The notes below the pieces were generated by a model, which saw only the letters and a list, made by a program, of their open reading frames with translations, was not told the DNA's origin and did not search any database. The position numbers and the translations under genes were made by a program. From NCBI GenBank assembly GCA_035525495.1, contig DATLED010000095.1, positions 70,750 through 134,749 on the forward strand: DNA of 64,000 nt. The letters run 5' to 3'. The DNA is from DATLED01 sp035525495. Its GTDB lineage: Bacteria; Actinomycetota; Acidimicrobiia; Acidimicrobiales; CADCTF01. Each line of letters opens with the position of its first letter. Positions within the stretch are counted from its first letter, which is position 1. Shown piece by piece: positions 10,783 to 19,651 of the stretch.

Positions 10783-13700
10783 TTACGTGGTCGCGCCGAG
10801 GCGCACGCGCAATTCGGCGGAGGCGACGCCCAGATGGTGCTCCAGCGCCTCGACGAGCTCGCTCACGCGGTCGAACTCGCCTTGCCCGGCCGCGGCTTCG
10901 ATCTCCGCCGTCAGGGTTCGCGCCGCGATTACTCCGAAGCTTCCGGCGCTCCCCCGGAAGGAGTGCGCCACCCGGGCTGCTCGACGACCGTCCTCCTCGG
11001 CGACGGCCGCGCGGAGCTCGACCAACCGGTCCTGGCTCGTCGATTGAAAGGTCGCGAAGAGGTCGGCGACCGTCTCGGGCGCCTCCCTTGCCAGTGCTTC
11101 GAGCTCCTCGACGATCGACTCATCGAGTGCCGCCCCCGAGGTGGACGTCGCGGCGACGGCCTCCTCGAGGGGGGTCGAGGCGCCGTCCACCAGCGCCGCC
11201 ACCTCTCGCAGGAGCTCGTCCCATACCACGGGCTTCGCCACGAAGGCGTCCATCCCGGCGGCCAGGCACCGGTCGACCTCTCCATGCATGGCGCTCGCCG
11301 TCATCGCGACGATGGGAACGCGAGCCCGCCCGGTCTCAGTCTCGCGGCGACGGATGGCGGCCGACGCCTCGTACCCGTCCATCACCGGCATCTGGCAGTC
11401 CATGAGCACGACCGCGAAGCGCTCGGCGTCGACGAGGTCGACGGCCTCTCGCCCGTTGGCCGCCAACACGACCGCATACCCGTGGCGGCGGAGCATCGCC
11501 TCCGCCAGGCGGCTGTTCACGGCGTTGTCCTCCGCGACGAGGATCCGCGCGGTGCGATCGGAGACCTGCGAGGTGGTGTCCGCGACCTCGGCGGCGGCCG
11601 GGCGTCGGCGGGCCATGCCCATGACGCCGTTGATGGCGTCGAGCAGCGCGGACCGCCGCACGGGCTTCGTGAGGTGCACGGTGATCCCGGCGCGCCGGGC
11701 CCGCTCCCCGTCCACGCGAGCCGATGACGAGGTCAACAGCACGAGTCGTGTCGTCGACAGGCTCGGCTCCTCGCGGATGATGCCGGCCAGTTCGAGACCG
11801 TCCACGCCGGGCATCTGGTAATCGAGCAGTGCGAGGTCGAACGGCTCGCCGGCGGCGGCGGCCTGCTCGAGGATCTCGAGAGCGTCTCGCGCCCGTGCCG
11901 CCGTGGCGGTCACGACTCCCCATCCTCGCAGTGTGGTCTCGAGGATCCTCCGATTGGTGACGTTGTCGTCGACGACGAGCGCCCGCAGCCCGCGCAAGCC
12001 CGACCGGTCGGCAGCGGCGTCTGCGGGTCCGGCGGCGGCCGGGTCGGCGACCTCGAGCGGCAATCGCACCGAGAACGTGCTGCCTGCTCCGCGCGTGCTC
12101 GACGCGGAGATCGTCCCGCCCATCAGCTCGACGAGCTGCTTCGAGATGGCGAGCCCGAGCCCCGTGCCGCCGAAGCGCCGAGTCGTCGACGCGTCCGCCT
12201 GCGAGAAGCTCTGGAAGAGCCGGCCCAGATCGGCATCGGCAATGCCGATGCCCGTGTCCTGTACGCAGAAGGTCACGGTCCCCGGTTCGTCGACGCGCAC
12301 GCCGAGCAGGACCTCGCCGGCCATCGTGAACTTGACGGCGTTGCTGGCGAGGTTGAGCAGCACCTGGCGGAGTCGCCCTGGGTCACCCACCGCCCACGAG
12401 GGCACGTCGTCGGCCACGTCGACCACCAACTCGAGCCCCTTGGCGTCGGCGGCCGCGGCCAACAGCTCCGCGACGCCGTGGACCAGGAACGGCAGATCGA
12501 ACGCGATCGCCTCGATCTCGAGCCGACCCGCCTCCATCTTGGAGAAGTCGAGGATGTCGTTGAGCACCGACAGCAGCGCCTCGGCCGACGCCTTCGCCGT
12601 GGTCGCGAACTCCCGCTGCTCAGGATCGAGGCGGGTGTCGAGGAGCAGCTCCGTCATCCCCAGCACCCCGTTCATCGGCGTGCGGATCTCGTGGCTCATC
12701 GTCGCGAGGAACTCGGACTTCACCCTGGCGGCGCCGAGGGCATCGTCGGTCGCCTCGCGCAGGTCGAGCATCACCCTCCGACGGTCCTCCAGTACGCGCC
12801 CGATCAGCAACAAGCCGATGCACAGCAGGGCGGCGAGGCCGCCGGTGGTCGCGAAGACGAACCCCTGCAAGCGGCGGATCGGTGCGAGCGCCTTGTTCGC
12901 GGGGACCTCGGCGACGACGGCCCACCCCAGGGTGGGCACGGGGGCAAACGCCCGCATCCGCTCGACGGTGCCGTCGTCGACCGTGGTCGTCCCACGCTCG
13001 CCGGCGAGGGCGGCGGCGACCTGGGGGTCGTCCCGCAGCGGAACCGGATCGCCTCCCCTCACGTCGCCGGCCGTCGACTGCAGGGGCACGCCCCGCTGGT
13101 CGGTCAGGAGCAGGTCGGTGTCGTCGGAGGTCACGTTGGAGGCGAACTCACCGAGGGTCTCGAGCCCGTAGGTGGCCACGATGATCCCCACGCGCCGGCC
13201 ATCGTGCACGATCGGCGCAGCGGCGGCGACGACGACGGCGTTCCCCGTGACGGCCGTTCGGTACGCCTCGGACACATAGGGGCCGTTGGTCGTGGTGACG
13301 CCCCGGTACCAGTCGCGAAAGGCGAAGCTCGTCCCCACGATCCCGGGCGTCTCCGGGCGAGCCGCCACCAGGACCCCGTCAGCGTCGGTGAGGAACGTCG
13401 CGGGGATGCCGGGGCGGGCCCGCAGCAGGCCAATGAGGTGCAGGTCGATCGTGGCCGCATCCGGCGCGCCGCCGGTCATCTGGTCGATAAGGCTGGGTCG
13501 GGCGGCATACGACGCGACGAGGTCGAGCAGGCCGTCGAGCTCATTCCCCACCGCGTTCGCGGCCACGGTCGCGGTCGTGTCGAGCCGGCCCTCGACCTCC
13601 TGACGGAGGGCCCGCGTCGAAGCCGAGGAGGTCGTGTAGGCGAGCGTGCCGAGCGGGACGAGCGCGAGCGCGGCGCACGCCGCCAGCAGGGCAGAGACGG

Positions 13701-13785
13701 GGAGCAGTCCTCTGCGATCGGAACGTTCGAAAGGTGGCGGCTGACCCTTCGTGCTGGAGCGCCTGCCACGGCCCAGTCGTCGCAT
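10783..13785 (-). CDS. Membrane hybrid histidine kinase with two receivers and Hpt
   Basis: A 1000-residue protein. An N-terminal membrane helix (about 30-55), an extracytoplasmic Cache-like sensor domain (about 60-310) and a second helix (LLCIGLLLIGRV) precede the HisKA domain with His365 (MSHEIRTPMNG). Then come the ATPase domain (GGTGLGLAISKQLVELMGG), receiver 1 (LLDYQMPGVDG), receiver 2 (VLMDCQMPVMDG) and an Hpt domain with His941 (AHSFRGSAGSFG). All phosphorelay residues are present, so it can run a complete His-Asp-His relay. ATG at 13785 was chosen because it gives a normal cytoplasmic start 5 bases after the DUF3445 stop; the longer open frame is antisense sequence. The next gene carries a REC domain that could receive the phosphate. 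Confidence 0.92.
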   Translation of the reverse strand: MRRLGRGRRSSTKGQPPPFERSDRRGLLPVSALLAACAALALVPLGTLAYTTSSASTRALRQEVEGRLDTTATVAANAVGNELDGLLDLVASYAARPSLIDQMTGGAPDAATIDLHLIGLLRARPGIPATFLTDADGVLVAARPETPGIVGTSFAFRDWYRGVTTTNGPYVSEAYRTAVTGNAVVVAAAAPIVHDGRRVGIIVATYGLETLGEFASNVTSDDTDLLLTDQRGVPLQSTAGDVRGGDPVPLRDDPQVAAALAGERGTTTVDDGTVERMRAFAPVPTLGWAVVAEVPANKALAPIRRLQGFVFATTGGLAALLCIGLLLIGRVLEDRRRVMLDLREATDDALGAARVKSEFLATMSHEIRTPMNGVLGMTELLLDTRLDPEQREFATTAKASAEALLSVLNDILDFSKMEAGRLEIEAIAFDLPFLVHGVAELLAAAADAKGLELVVDVADDVPSWAVGDPGRLRQVLLNLASNAVKFTMAGEVLLGVRVDEPGTVTFCVQDTGIGIADADLGRLFQSFSQADASTTRRFGGTGLGLAISKQLVELMGGTISASSTRGAGSTFSVRLPLEVADPAAAGPADAAADRSGLRGLRALVVDDNVTNRRILETTLRGWGVVTATAARARDALEILEQAAAAGEPFDLALLDYQMPGVDGLELAGIIREEPSLSTTRLVLLTSSSARVDGERARRAGITVHLTKPVRRSALLDAINGVMGMARRRPAAAEVADTTSQVSDRTARILVAEDNAVNSRLAEAMLRRHGYAVVLAANGREAVDLVDAERFAVVLMDCQMPVMDGYEASAAIRRRETETGRARVPIVAMTASAMHGEVDRCLAAGMDAFVAKPVVWDELLREVAALVDGASTPLEEAVAATSTSGAALDESIVEELEALAREAPETVADLFATFQSTSQDRLVELRAAVAEEDGRRAARVAHSFRGSAGSFGVIAARTLTAEIEAAAGQGEFDRVSELVEALEHHLGVASAELRVRLGATT

Positions 13786-13790
13786 TTGCC

Positions 13791-14687
13791 TCAGTGATCG
13801 GCAGGTGTTCCCTGACCATTGAGTCCATGGCCCAAAAGGGCCGCCCCTTCGAGCCACGTGACGACCGATGGCTGCCACCGAACGGCGCTCCGGTAGGCGA
13901 GCAGGTCGTCGGACCAGGCCCGAACGGCGGACATCATCCCGGCGGCGATGTCTGGCCGCGCTGCGACGACCGACAGCGGAACCTGCTGGGTCCGGATCGT
14001 GAACAGGACCGCGCCCGTCCTGGGGAGCCGGCGCAGGGTCTGGCGCTCCGAGCGGAGCCACAGATCGTCCGGAACGGTCCGTGGCGTCGTCGGCGGCGGA
14101 GGCGGTTCGGGGAGATGCAGCTCGGGTGAGTCGTGGATCAGCCAGTTGCGCCGCCACACCGGCCGGTCGGCGCGCAGGCGATCGACGAAGCGGTCGACCC
14201 GGAACGCCAGCTCCTCGGCGTATGCGGGAACAGGACCGTGCACGGCGGCCAGTGGCAGTCCGACTTTGTCCGAGAGCCGCCACATCGACGGGAAGCACAC
14301 GACCCCGGAGGCGAGGACCCACCCGCCGTCGTCGTCGTTCCGGACGAGAACGCAACGGTCCTCCTGGACGGACAATGCGGCGGCGATGAGTGGCGTCGGC
14401 GCGCTCCCGAGCGCGCCGCCGACGGCGGCGCCGACGAGCGCGGCGGCTTCCGCTTCGGCCGCTCGGACGGCGGGGCCACCACACGACGCGACCACCGCGT
14501 CGGGCCGTTCACGCACCAAGCGTGCCTTCGCCCGCAGCTCGTCGGTTCGGGCCTCGTCGGCGATGAGCCACTGCGACTCGTCGAGCGCGCGCGTCCCCAT
14601 CGGGTGCCACGGCGGACCGGGGGTCAGCTGGAGCTCATCCAACCACGGCGGGGGCAACGCGTCGGTGGTGGCAGGGCGGGGACGCAT
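13791..14687 (-). CDS. DUF3445, heme-dependent oxidative N-demethylase-like protein
   Basis: A 298-residue protein matching the DUF3445 family, whose characterised member is the heme-containing alpha subunit of an oxidative N-demethylase (dimethylamine type). Family features visible here are VLASGVVCFPSMWRL, the segment VGLPLAAVHGPVPAYAEEL, the RPVWRRNWLIHD motif and the C-terminal RQTLRRLPRTGAVLFTIRTQ. No reductase or ferredoxin partner is encoded nearby. It lies directly upstream of, and almost touching, a hybrid histidine kinase, and 45 bases after a hemerythrin gene. A sensory rather than catabolic role is therefore possible, but this is inference. Confidence 0.82.
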   Translation of the reverse strand: MRPRPATTDALPPPWLDELQLTPGPPWHPMGTRALDESQWLIADEARTDELRAKARLVRERPDAVVASCGGPAVRAAEAEAAALVGAAVGGALGSAPTPLIAAALSVQEDRCVLVRNDDDGGWVLASGVVCFPSMWRLSDKVGLPLAAVHGPVPAYAEELAFRVDRFVDRLRADRPVWRRNWLIHDSPELHLPEPPPPPTTPRTVPDDLWLRSERQTLRRLPRTGAVLFTIRTQQVPLSVVAARPDIAAGMMSAVRAWSDDLLAYRSAVRWQPSVVTWLEGAALLGHGLNGQGTPADH

Positions 14688-14732
14688 GGCGCCCCCCGAT
14701 CCTGCACCACACGACGACGTTGCGGTCGGGAC

Positions 14733-15302
14733 CTACTGGGGCGCGACCGTCATCCTGAGCTCTTCGGCCGACATCTTCGAGCGACCGGGGATCTCCTGCT
14801 CCTTCGCCAGCTGGGTGACCTGCGCACCGGTGAGATCGATCTTGTCGGCCATCGTCGGTGCCCCGAGCTCGGCCTTGCGGGCCTCGAGACGCTCGGCCAA
14901 CGACTCGCGCTGCTCGGCGCTGGTGTTGGACCGGACGGGCGGGAAGAGGTTCGACTCCTCCTCCTCGGCGTGGTGCTCGACCTGCTCGATGAGGACGGTG
15001 ACCTTGGCCGCCCAGTTCTCGGTGTTCGGCTCCAAGGCGGCGATCTCCTCCATCACGGCCTTGGCCGAGTGGTGCTCCTCGAACCCCTCTGCGATCGTGT
15101 CCTTCACCTCGTCGCTGAGGCCCTGGACCTCGGGATAGAAGATCTCCTCCTCGATGGTCGTGTGGACCTCGAGCTCCGTCAGGATCATCGTCGCCAGGGT
15201 CGCCATCTCGCCGAGATCGTCGGACTCCTTCGCCGACTTGAACCGGGTGAACAACCCCCGGACTCGGTTGTGGTCAGAGGTCAACAGCTCGAGTACGTCC
15301 AT
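14733..15302 (-). CDS. Hemerythrin-domain protein with C-terminal SAP/Rho-N-like tail
   Basis: A 189-residue protein. The N-terminal ~140 residues carry the histidine and carboxylate pattern of a non-heme di-iron hemerythrin: LLTSDHNRVRGLF, ELEVHTTIEEEIFYPEV, FEEHHSAKAVMEEI and VEHHAEEEESNLFP. The last ~40 residues (LTGAQVTQLAKEQEIPGRSK) resemble a small nucleic-acid-binding helix-extended-loop-helix of the Rho-N/SAP type. Hemerythrins bind O2 or NO or store iron; the tail would suggest contact with nucleic acid, which is inference. ATG at 15302 faces the hydrolase gene across about 60 bases. It is the first gene of the minus-strand run leading to the two signalling proteins. Confidence 0.88.
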   Translation of the reverse strand: MDVLELLTSDHNRVRGLFTRFKSAKESDDLGEMATLATMILTELEVHTTIEEEIFYPEVQGLSDEVKDTIAEGFEEHHSAKAVMEEIAALEPNTENWAAKVTVLIEQVEHHAEEEESNLFPPVRSNTSAEQRESLAERLEARKAELGAPTMADKIDLTGAQVTQLAKEQEIPGRSKMSAEELRMTVAPQ

Positions 15303-15362
15303 GCCTCGGCCATACCCCGTTCGCCCGGGAAATCACCGCCGTTCGCCACGTAGGGTTCGGGT

Positions 15363-16277
15363 GTGCACGGGGACCGCTTCGTCGACGCCCACGACGGCAT
15401 CCGCATCGCCGTGCGCGACCACGGCGGCGACGGTCGCGACCTCGTCCTGCTCCACGGCGCCGGCACCCATCTGCTGTCGGTCTTCAACGTGGCGCGCAAG
15501 CTCGAGGGTGGGTTCCGCGTCGTGTCCATGGACGCCCGTTGGTCGGGGCAGTCGGGGGATTCGCCGACCTACTCGTGGGACGATCTCGTGCACGACGTCG
15601 AGGCGGTCGTCGACGGGCTCGGCCTCGACGATCCGGTCGTCGTCGGTCACTCGTGGGGTGGCATGATCGCGGCCCACTACGGCGCCGCTCACCCCGACGC
15701 ACCGGCCGTCGTGAACCTCGACGGCCACGGCAGCGGCGATGCGTCGCTGTACGACGGGGTCACCGCTGAGGAGTACGAACGCTTCCGCGTGCTGCTGGCG
15801 GAGACCAACGAGGCATCGGTCGCATCCGTCAACGAAGGCGATGAGACCTGGTTGGCGGCGGCGAAGGACGAGTTCCGCGCGATGACCTCGGTGATGGGCG
15901 TTCCGCCGACGATGGTCGAGGAGTGGACGGACCGCACGTTCGTCGACCTCGGCCACGGCCGTTGGCGACGCCACCCGAGCCCGCCGCTGTTCGAGGGACT
16001 GCGGGGTGATCTCGACCTCTTCTCGTTGTACCGCCGCGTCGAGTGCCCGCTGCAGATCTTCAACTGCACGGCGGACGCTCCCGGGCTCCCACCGGAGATG
16101 GCGCCGTTCATGTCCGCGTACCGCCGCGGGCTGAGCAGGGCGCTGCGGGATCTGGCCGAGGAGCGGCCGAACGTCGACATCGTGGAGCTGCCGGACTTCC
16201 ACCACAACGGCGTGCTGGCGCGCGGCGCCGGCCCTGCGGTCGACGCCATCCGTCGCTTCGTCGCTGCCGTCGCCTGA
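15363..16277 (+). CDS. Alpha/beta-hydrolase
   Basis: A 304-residue alpha/beta-hydrolase fold protein. The oxyanion segment LVLLHGAGTHLLS, the nucleophile elbow VVVGHSWGG with Ser97, and the C-terminal His in ELPDFHHNGVL are visible; the acid residue probably lies in the strand carrying NCTADAPG. Substrate is unknown. The start is GTG at 15363. Its TGA shares a base with the ATG of the acyl-CoA carboxylase (TGATG), so the hydrolase may release or prepare an acyl substrate in the same pathway. Confidence 0.85.
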   Translation: MHGDRFVDAHDGIRIAVRDHGGDGRDLVLLHGAGTHLLSVFNVARKLEGGFRVVSMDARWSGQSGDSPTYSWDDLVHDVEAVVDGLGLDDPVVVGHSWGGMIAAHYGAAHPDAPAVVNLDGHGSGDASLYDGVTAEEYERFRVLLAETNEASVASVNEGDETWLAAAKDEFRAMTSVMGVPPTMVEEWTDRTFVDLGHGRWRRHPSPPLFEGLRGDLDLFSLYRRVECPLQIFNCTADAPGLPPEMAPFMSAYRRGLSRALRDLAEERPNVDIVELPDFHHNGVLARGAGPAVDAIRRFVAAVA

Positions 16278-19200
16278 TGCGGAAGCTCCTGATCGCCAAC
16301 CGGGGCGAGATCGCGATCCGGATCGCCCGGACTGCCGCCGACCTCGGGATCACCACCGTCGGCATCCACGCGCCGGACGACGCTGCCTCCCTCCACGTGC
16401 GGGCGATGGACGACGCGGTCGCCCTGACCGGTGCCGGACCGGCGGCTTACCTCGACGTGGCCGCGGTCGTGCGGGCGGGCGTCGACGCCGGCTGCGACGC
16501 CGTGCACCCGGGGTACGGGTTCCTCTCCGAGCATGGGGCGTTCGCTCGCGCGGTCGCCGACGCCGGCATGACCTTCGTCGGCCCGACCGCAGAGACACTG
16601 CAGCTGTTCGGCGACAAGGTGCGGGCGCTCGCCTTGGCGGAGTCGGTCGGCGTCCCCGTGCTGCGGGGGACGCGGGGCGTGACGTCGCTCGCGGAGGCGA
16701 CATCGTTCCTCGCCGCGCTCGGACCGGGCGGCGCGGTGATGGTCAAGGCGGTGGCGGGCGGCGGCGGGCGGGGCATGCGCCCGGCAGCGTCCGCGGACGA
16801 GCTGTCGGCAGCCTTCGAGCGGTGCGCGTCGGAGGCGTCGGTCTCGTTCGGAAGTGGGGATCTGTACGTCGAGGAGCTCGTCCTGCGTGCCCGTCACGTG
16901 GAGGTGCAGATCGTCGGCGACGGCACCGACGTCTCGCACCTCTGGGACAGGGAGTGCAGCCTCCAGCGCAACCGGCAGAAGATCGTCGAGGTGGCACCGG
17001 CACTCGCCGTCGACGACGACGTGCGCACGCAGCTTCTCGCGTCCGCGGTGTCGTTGGCCGAGGCCGCGCGCGTCGTCGGCTTGTGCACCGTCGAGTTCCT
17101 GGTCGAACCGGCGACCGGGAGGTTCGTCTTCCTCGAGGTGAACCCGCGCCTCCAGGTCGAGCACACCGTCACCGAGGAGGTGCTGGGGCTCGACCTCGTC
17201 CAGCTGCAGTTGGACCTGGCGGACGGCGCGTCCCTGGTGGATCTCGGCGTCGACGAGGCACGCGTGCCGACGCCGCGCGGGGTCGCGGTGCAGTGCCGCG
17301 TGAACCTCGAAGGCGCGGGAACGCTCGCCGCCTACCAGCCGCCGTCGGGGCACGGCGTGCGGGTCGACGGCTTCGGGTACGCCGGGTACGCGACGTCGTC
17401 CCGGTACGACCCGCTGCTGGCGAAGGTGATCGTGCACGCCGGACGTGGGGGGCTCGACGGTGGCTTCGCCAAGGCGGGCCGGGCACTGTCGGAGTTCCGG
17501 CTCGAGGGTGTCCCGACGAACCTCCCCTTCCTACAGCGGCTGATGGCCGATCCCGAGGTGCGCGCCGGCGATGTCCACACCACGTTCGTCGACGAGTTCG
17601 TCGACTCGCCGGCCTCCGAGCCGACCCGCCGCTGGTTCCAGCCGGAGACCGCCGTCGACACCGCTTTTGCCAGCGGGATCCCGCCGACGTCGGCGGGATC
17701 CCGCTGGCAAAAGGAGGGATTCCGGTCGGAGGGCACCCGCGCGGTCGTCGCGCCGATCCAGGGGACGGTCGTGAACATCGACGTCGTCGAAGGAGATGCC
17801 GTCGTCGCCGGGGGGCCGATCCTGGTGATGGAGTCGATGAAGTTGGAGCACGTCGTGTCGGCCGATGTGTCCGGCACCGTGCGGACGGTCACCGTCGCCG
17901 TCGGCGACACGGTCGTCGAAGGGCACACCCTCGCCCTCGTGGAGGTCGACATCGCGGTGACCGAGGGGACGGCCGTCGCGGCGGACGACGACGTGGACCT
18001 CGATCAGCTGCGCCCCGAACTCGCCGAGGTGGTCGACCGGCATCGGCGGATGAGCGACGAGGGACGCCCGTGGGCGGTCGAGCGGCGTCGCAAGCACGGA
18101 CAGCGAACCGCACGAGAGAACGTCGAGGACCTCTGCGACCCCGGGACGTTCGTCGAGTACGGACCGATGACGGTCGCCGCCAGGAGGCGACGCAACACCA
18201 TCGACGAGCTCATCGACCAGACGCCCGCGGACGGTCTCGTCATGGGGCTTGCGTCCATCAACGGCGACCGCTTCGGCGAGGACCGCGCTCGCTGCGCCGT
18301 GATGGCCTACGACTACACCGTCCTCGCCGGAACGCAGGGCGCGCACAACCACGTGAAGCTCGACCGGATGGCGGAGCTGGCGCTGCGATGGCGGCTCCCG
18401 ACGGTCTTCTTCACCGAGGGCGGCGGTGGGCGGCCGGGCGACACCGAAGGCGGCGGCGGGTTCATCCGCGGCTTCGAGTACTGGCCGAAGCTCAGCGGAG
18501 CCGTGCCGCTCGTGGGGATCACGTCCGGGCGGTGCTTCGCCGGGAACGCGGCGATCCTCGGCTGCTGCGACGTCATCATCGCGACAACGGATTCGGCCCT
18601 CGGCATGGGCGGACCGGCGATGGTGGAAGGCGGTGGGCTCGGCGTGTTCCGTCCGGAGGACATCGGTCCCGTCGACGTCATGCAGGCCAACGGGACGATC
18701 GATGTGCTCGTCGACGACGAGACGGCAGCGGTGGCGGTCGCGAAGCAGTACCTGTCCTACTTCCAGGGGCCGCTCGACGACTGGACGTGCGCAGACCAGC
18801 GGCGGCTGCGCCACGTCGTCCCGGAGAGCCGTGTGCGCGTCTACGACGTGCGGCGGGTCCTCGAGCTGTTGGCCGACGAGGGGTCCGTGCTCGAGCTGCG
18901 CCCGAAGTTCGGGCGGGCGATGATCACCGCGCTGGCGCGGGTCGAGGGTCGTCCGGTGGGCGTCATCGCCAACAACCCGGCGCACCTCGGCGGCGCCATC
19001 GACGCCGATGCATCGGACAAGGCCGCGCGGTTCTTCCAGCTGTGCGAGGCCTTCGACCTGCCGATCGTGTCGCTGTCGGACACTCCGGGGAACATGGTCG
19101 GACCCGAGGCCGAGAAGACGGCGCTGATCCGGCACTGCTCCCGCATGTTCCTGATCGGCGCCAACCTGACCGTCCCCATCTTCTCGGTGATCCTGCGCAA

Positions 19201-19555
19201 GTCCTACGGCCTCGGCGCCATCGCCATGACCGGGGGGTCGTACCAGGCGTCGATGTTCTGCGTGTCGTGGCCGACCGGCGAGTTCGGCGGGATGGGGCTC
19301 GAGGGGTCGGTGAAGCTCGGCTACCGCAACGAGCTGGCGGCCATCGAGGATCCGGCGGAGCGCAAGGCGACGTTCGACCGGATGGTGGCGGCGGCGTACG
19401 CCGCCGGCAAGGCGATCGTGCGGGCGTCGGGGCCGGCGCTCGACGACGTGATCGATCCCGCCGACACCCGCCGCTGGATCGCCGCCGGGCTCCGCTCGCT
19501 CCCGCCCCTCCCACCCCGCACCGAGAAGAAGGTCCGCTGGATCGACGCCTGGTAG
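16277..19555 (+). CDS. Single-chain biotin-dependent acyl-CoA carboxylase
   Basis: A 1092-residue fusion of all three parts of an acyl-CoA carboxylase. Residues 1-450 are biotin carboxylase (start RKLLIANRGEIAIRIAR, ATP-grasp AGGGGRGMR, active site EVNPRLQVEHTVTE). Residues about 485-560 are the biotin carrier with the acceptor Lys522 in VMESMKLEH. Residues about 575-1092 are carboxyltransferase (RTARENVEDLCDPGTFVEYG, then GTQGAHNHVKLDRM and DTPGNMVGPEAEKT). The one-polypeptide form is known from actinobacterial long-chain acyl-CoA carboxylases; the acyl substrate here is not known. Residues 463-479, in the linker before the carrier, are encoded by a 50-bp perfect palindrome that recurs elsewhere. 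Confidence 0.94.
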   Translation: MRKLLIANRGEIAIRIARTAADLGITTVGIHAPDDAASLHVRAMDDAVALTGAGPAAYLDVAAVVRAGVDAGCDAVHPGYGFLSEHGAFARAVADAGMTFVGPTAETLQLFGDKVRALALAESVGVPVLRGTRGVTSLAEATSFLAALGPGGAVMVKAVAGGGGRGMRPAASADELSAAFERCASEASVSFGSGDLYVEELVLRARHVEVQIVGDGTDVSHLWDRECSLQRNRQKIVEVAPALAVDDDVRTQLLASAVSLAEAARVVGLCTVEFLVEPATGRFVFLEVNPRLQVEHTVTEEVLGLDLVQLQLDLADGASLVDLGVDEARVPTPRGVAVQCRVNLEGAGTLAAYQPPSGHGVRVDGFGYAGYATSSRYDPLLAKVIVHAGRGGLDGGFAKAGRALSEFRLEGVPTNLPFLQRLMADPEVRAGDVHTTFVDEFVDSPASEPTRRWFQPETAVDTAFASGIPPTSAGSRWQKEGFRSEGTRAVVAPIQGTVVNIDVVEGDAVVAGGPILVMESMKLEHVVSADVSGTVRTVTVAVGDTVVEGHTLALVEVDIAVTEGTAVAADDDVDLDQLRPELAEVVDRHRRMSDEGRPWAVERRRKHGQRTARENVEDLCDPGTFVEYGPMTVAARRRRNTIDELIDQTPADGLVMGLASINGDRFGEDRARCAVMAYDYTVLAGTQGAHNHVKLDRMAELALRWRLPTVFFTEGGGGRPGDTEGGGGFIRGFEYWPKLSGAVPLVGITSGRCFAGNAAILGCCDVIIATTDSALGMGGPAMVEGGGLGVFRPEDIGPVDVMQANGTIDVLVDDETAAVAVAKQYLSYFQGPLDDWTCADQRRLRHVVPESRVRVYDVRRVLELLADEGSVLELRPKFGRAMITALARVEGRPVGVIANNPAHLGGAIDADASDKAARFFQLCEAFDLPIVSLSDTPGNMVGPEAEKTALIRHCSRMFLIGANLTVPIFSVILRKSYGLGAIAMTGGSYQASMFCVSWPTGEFGGMGLEGSVKLGYRNELAAIEDPAERKATFDRMVAAAYAAGKAIVRASGPALDDVIDPADTRRWIAAGLRSLPPLPPRTEKKVRWIDAW
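17664..17713. repeat. Palindromic repeat, family A copy 1, in frame inside a CDS
   Basis: A perfect 50-bp palindrome centred between 17688 and 17689, running from CTTTTGCCAGCGGGATCCC to its complement. It encodes FASGIPPTSAGSRWQK in the carboxylase linker between biotin carboxylase and biotin carrier and leaves the reading frame intact. A near-identical palindrome lies at 22570-22617. A dispersed element inserted in frame into a flexible linker is the simplest reading. Confidence 0.9.
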
Positions 19556-19651
19556 CGGCGCCGGTTCGCCGACCGCCACCTTTCGACGATCAGGTGCTGC
19601 CGAGGTCGTCGTCGATGTCGACCTCGGCCGCGGGCACGTTGGCCGCGGCTC

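Noticed and set aside
8725..11727. Thousand-codon plus-strand open frame opposite the two signalling genes
   Set aside because: It is antisense to well-recognised GGDEF/EAL and hybrid-kinase genes; its translation is Arg/Gly/His-rich without any domain, an effect of high GC.
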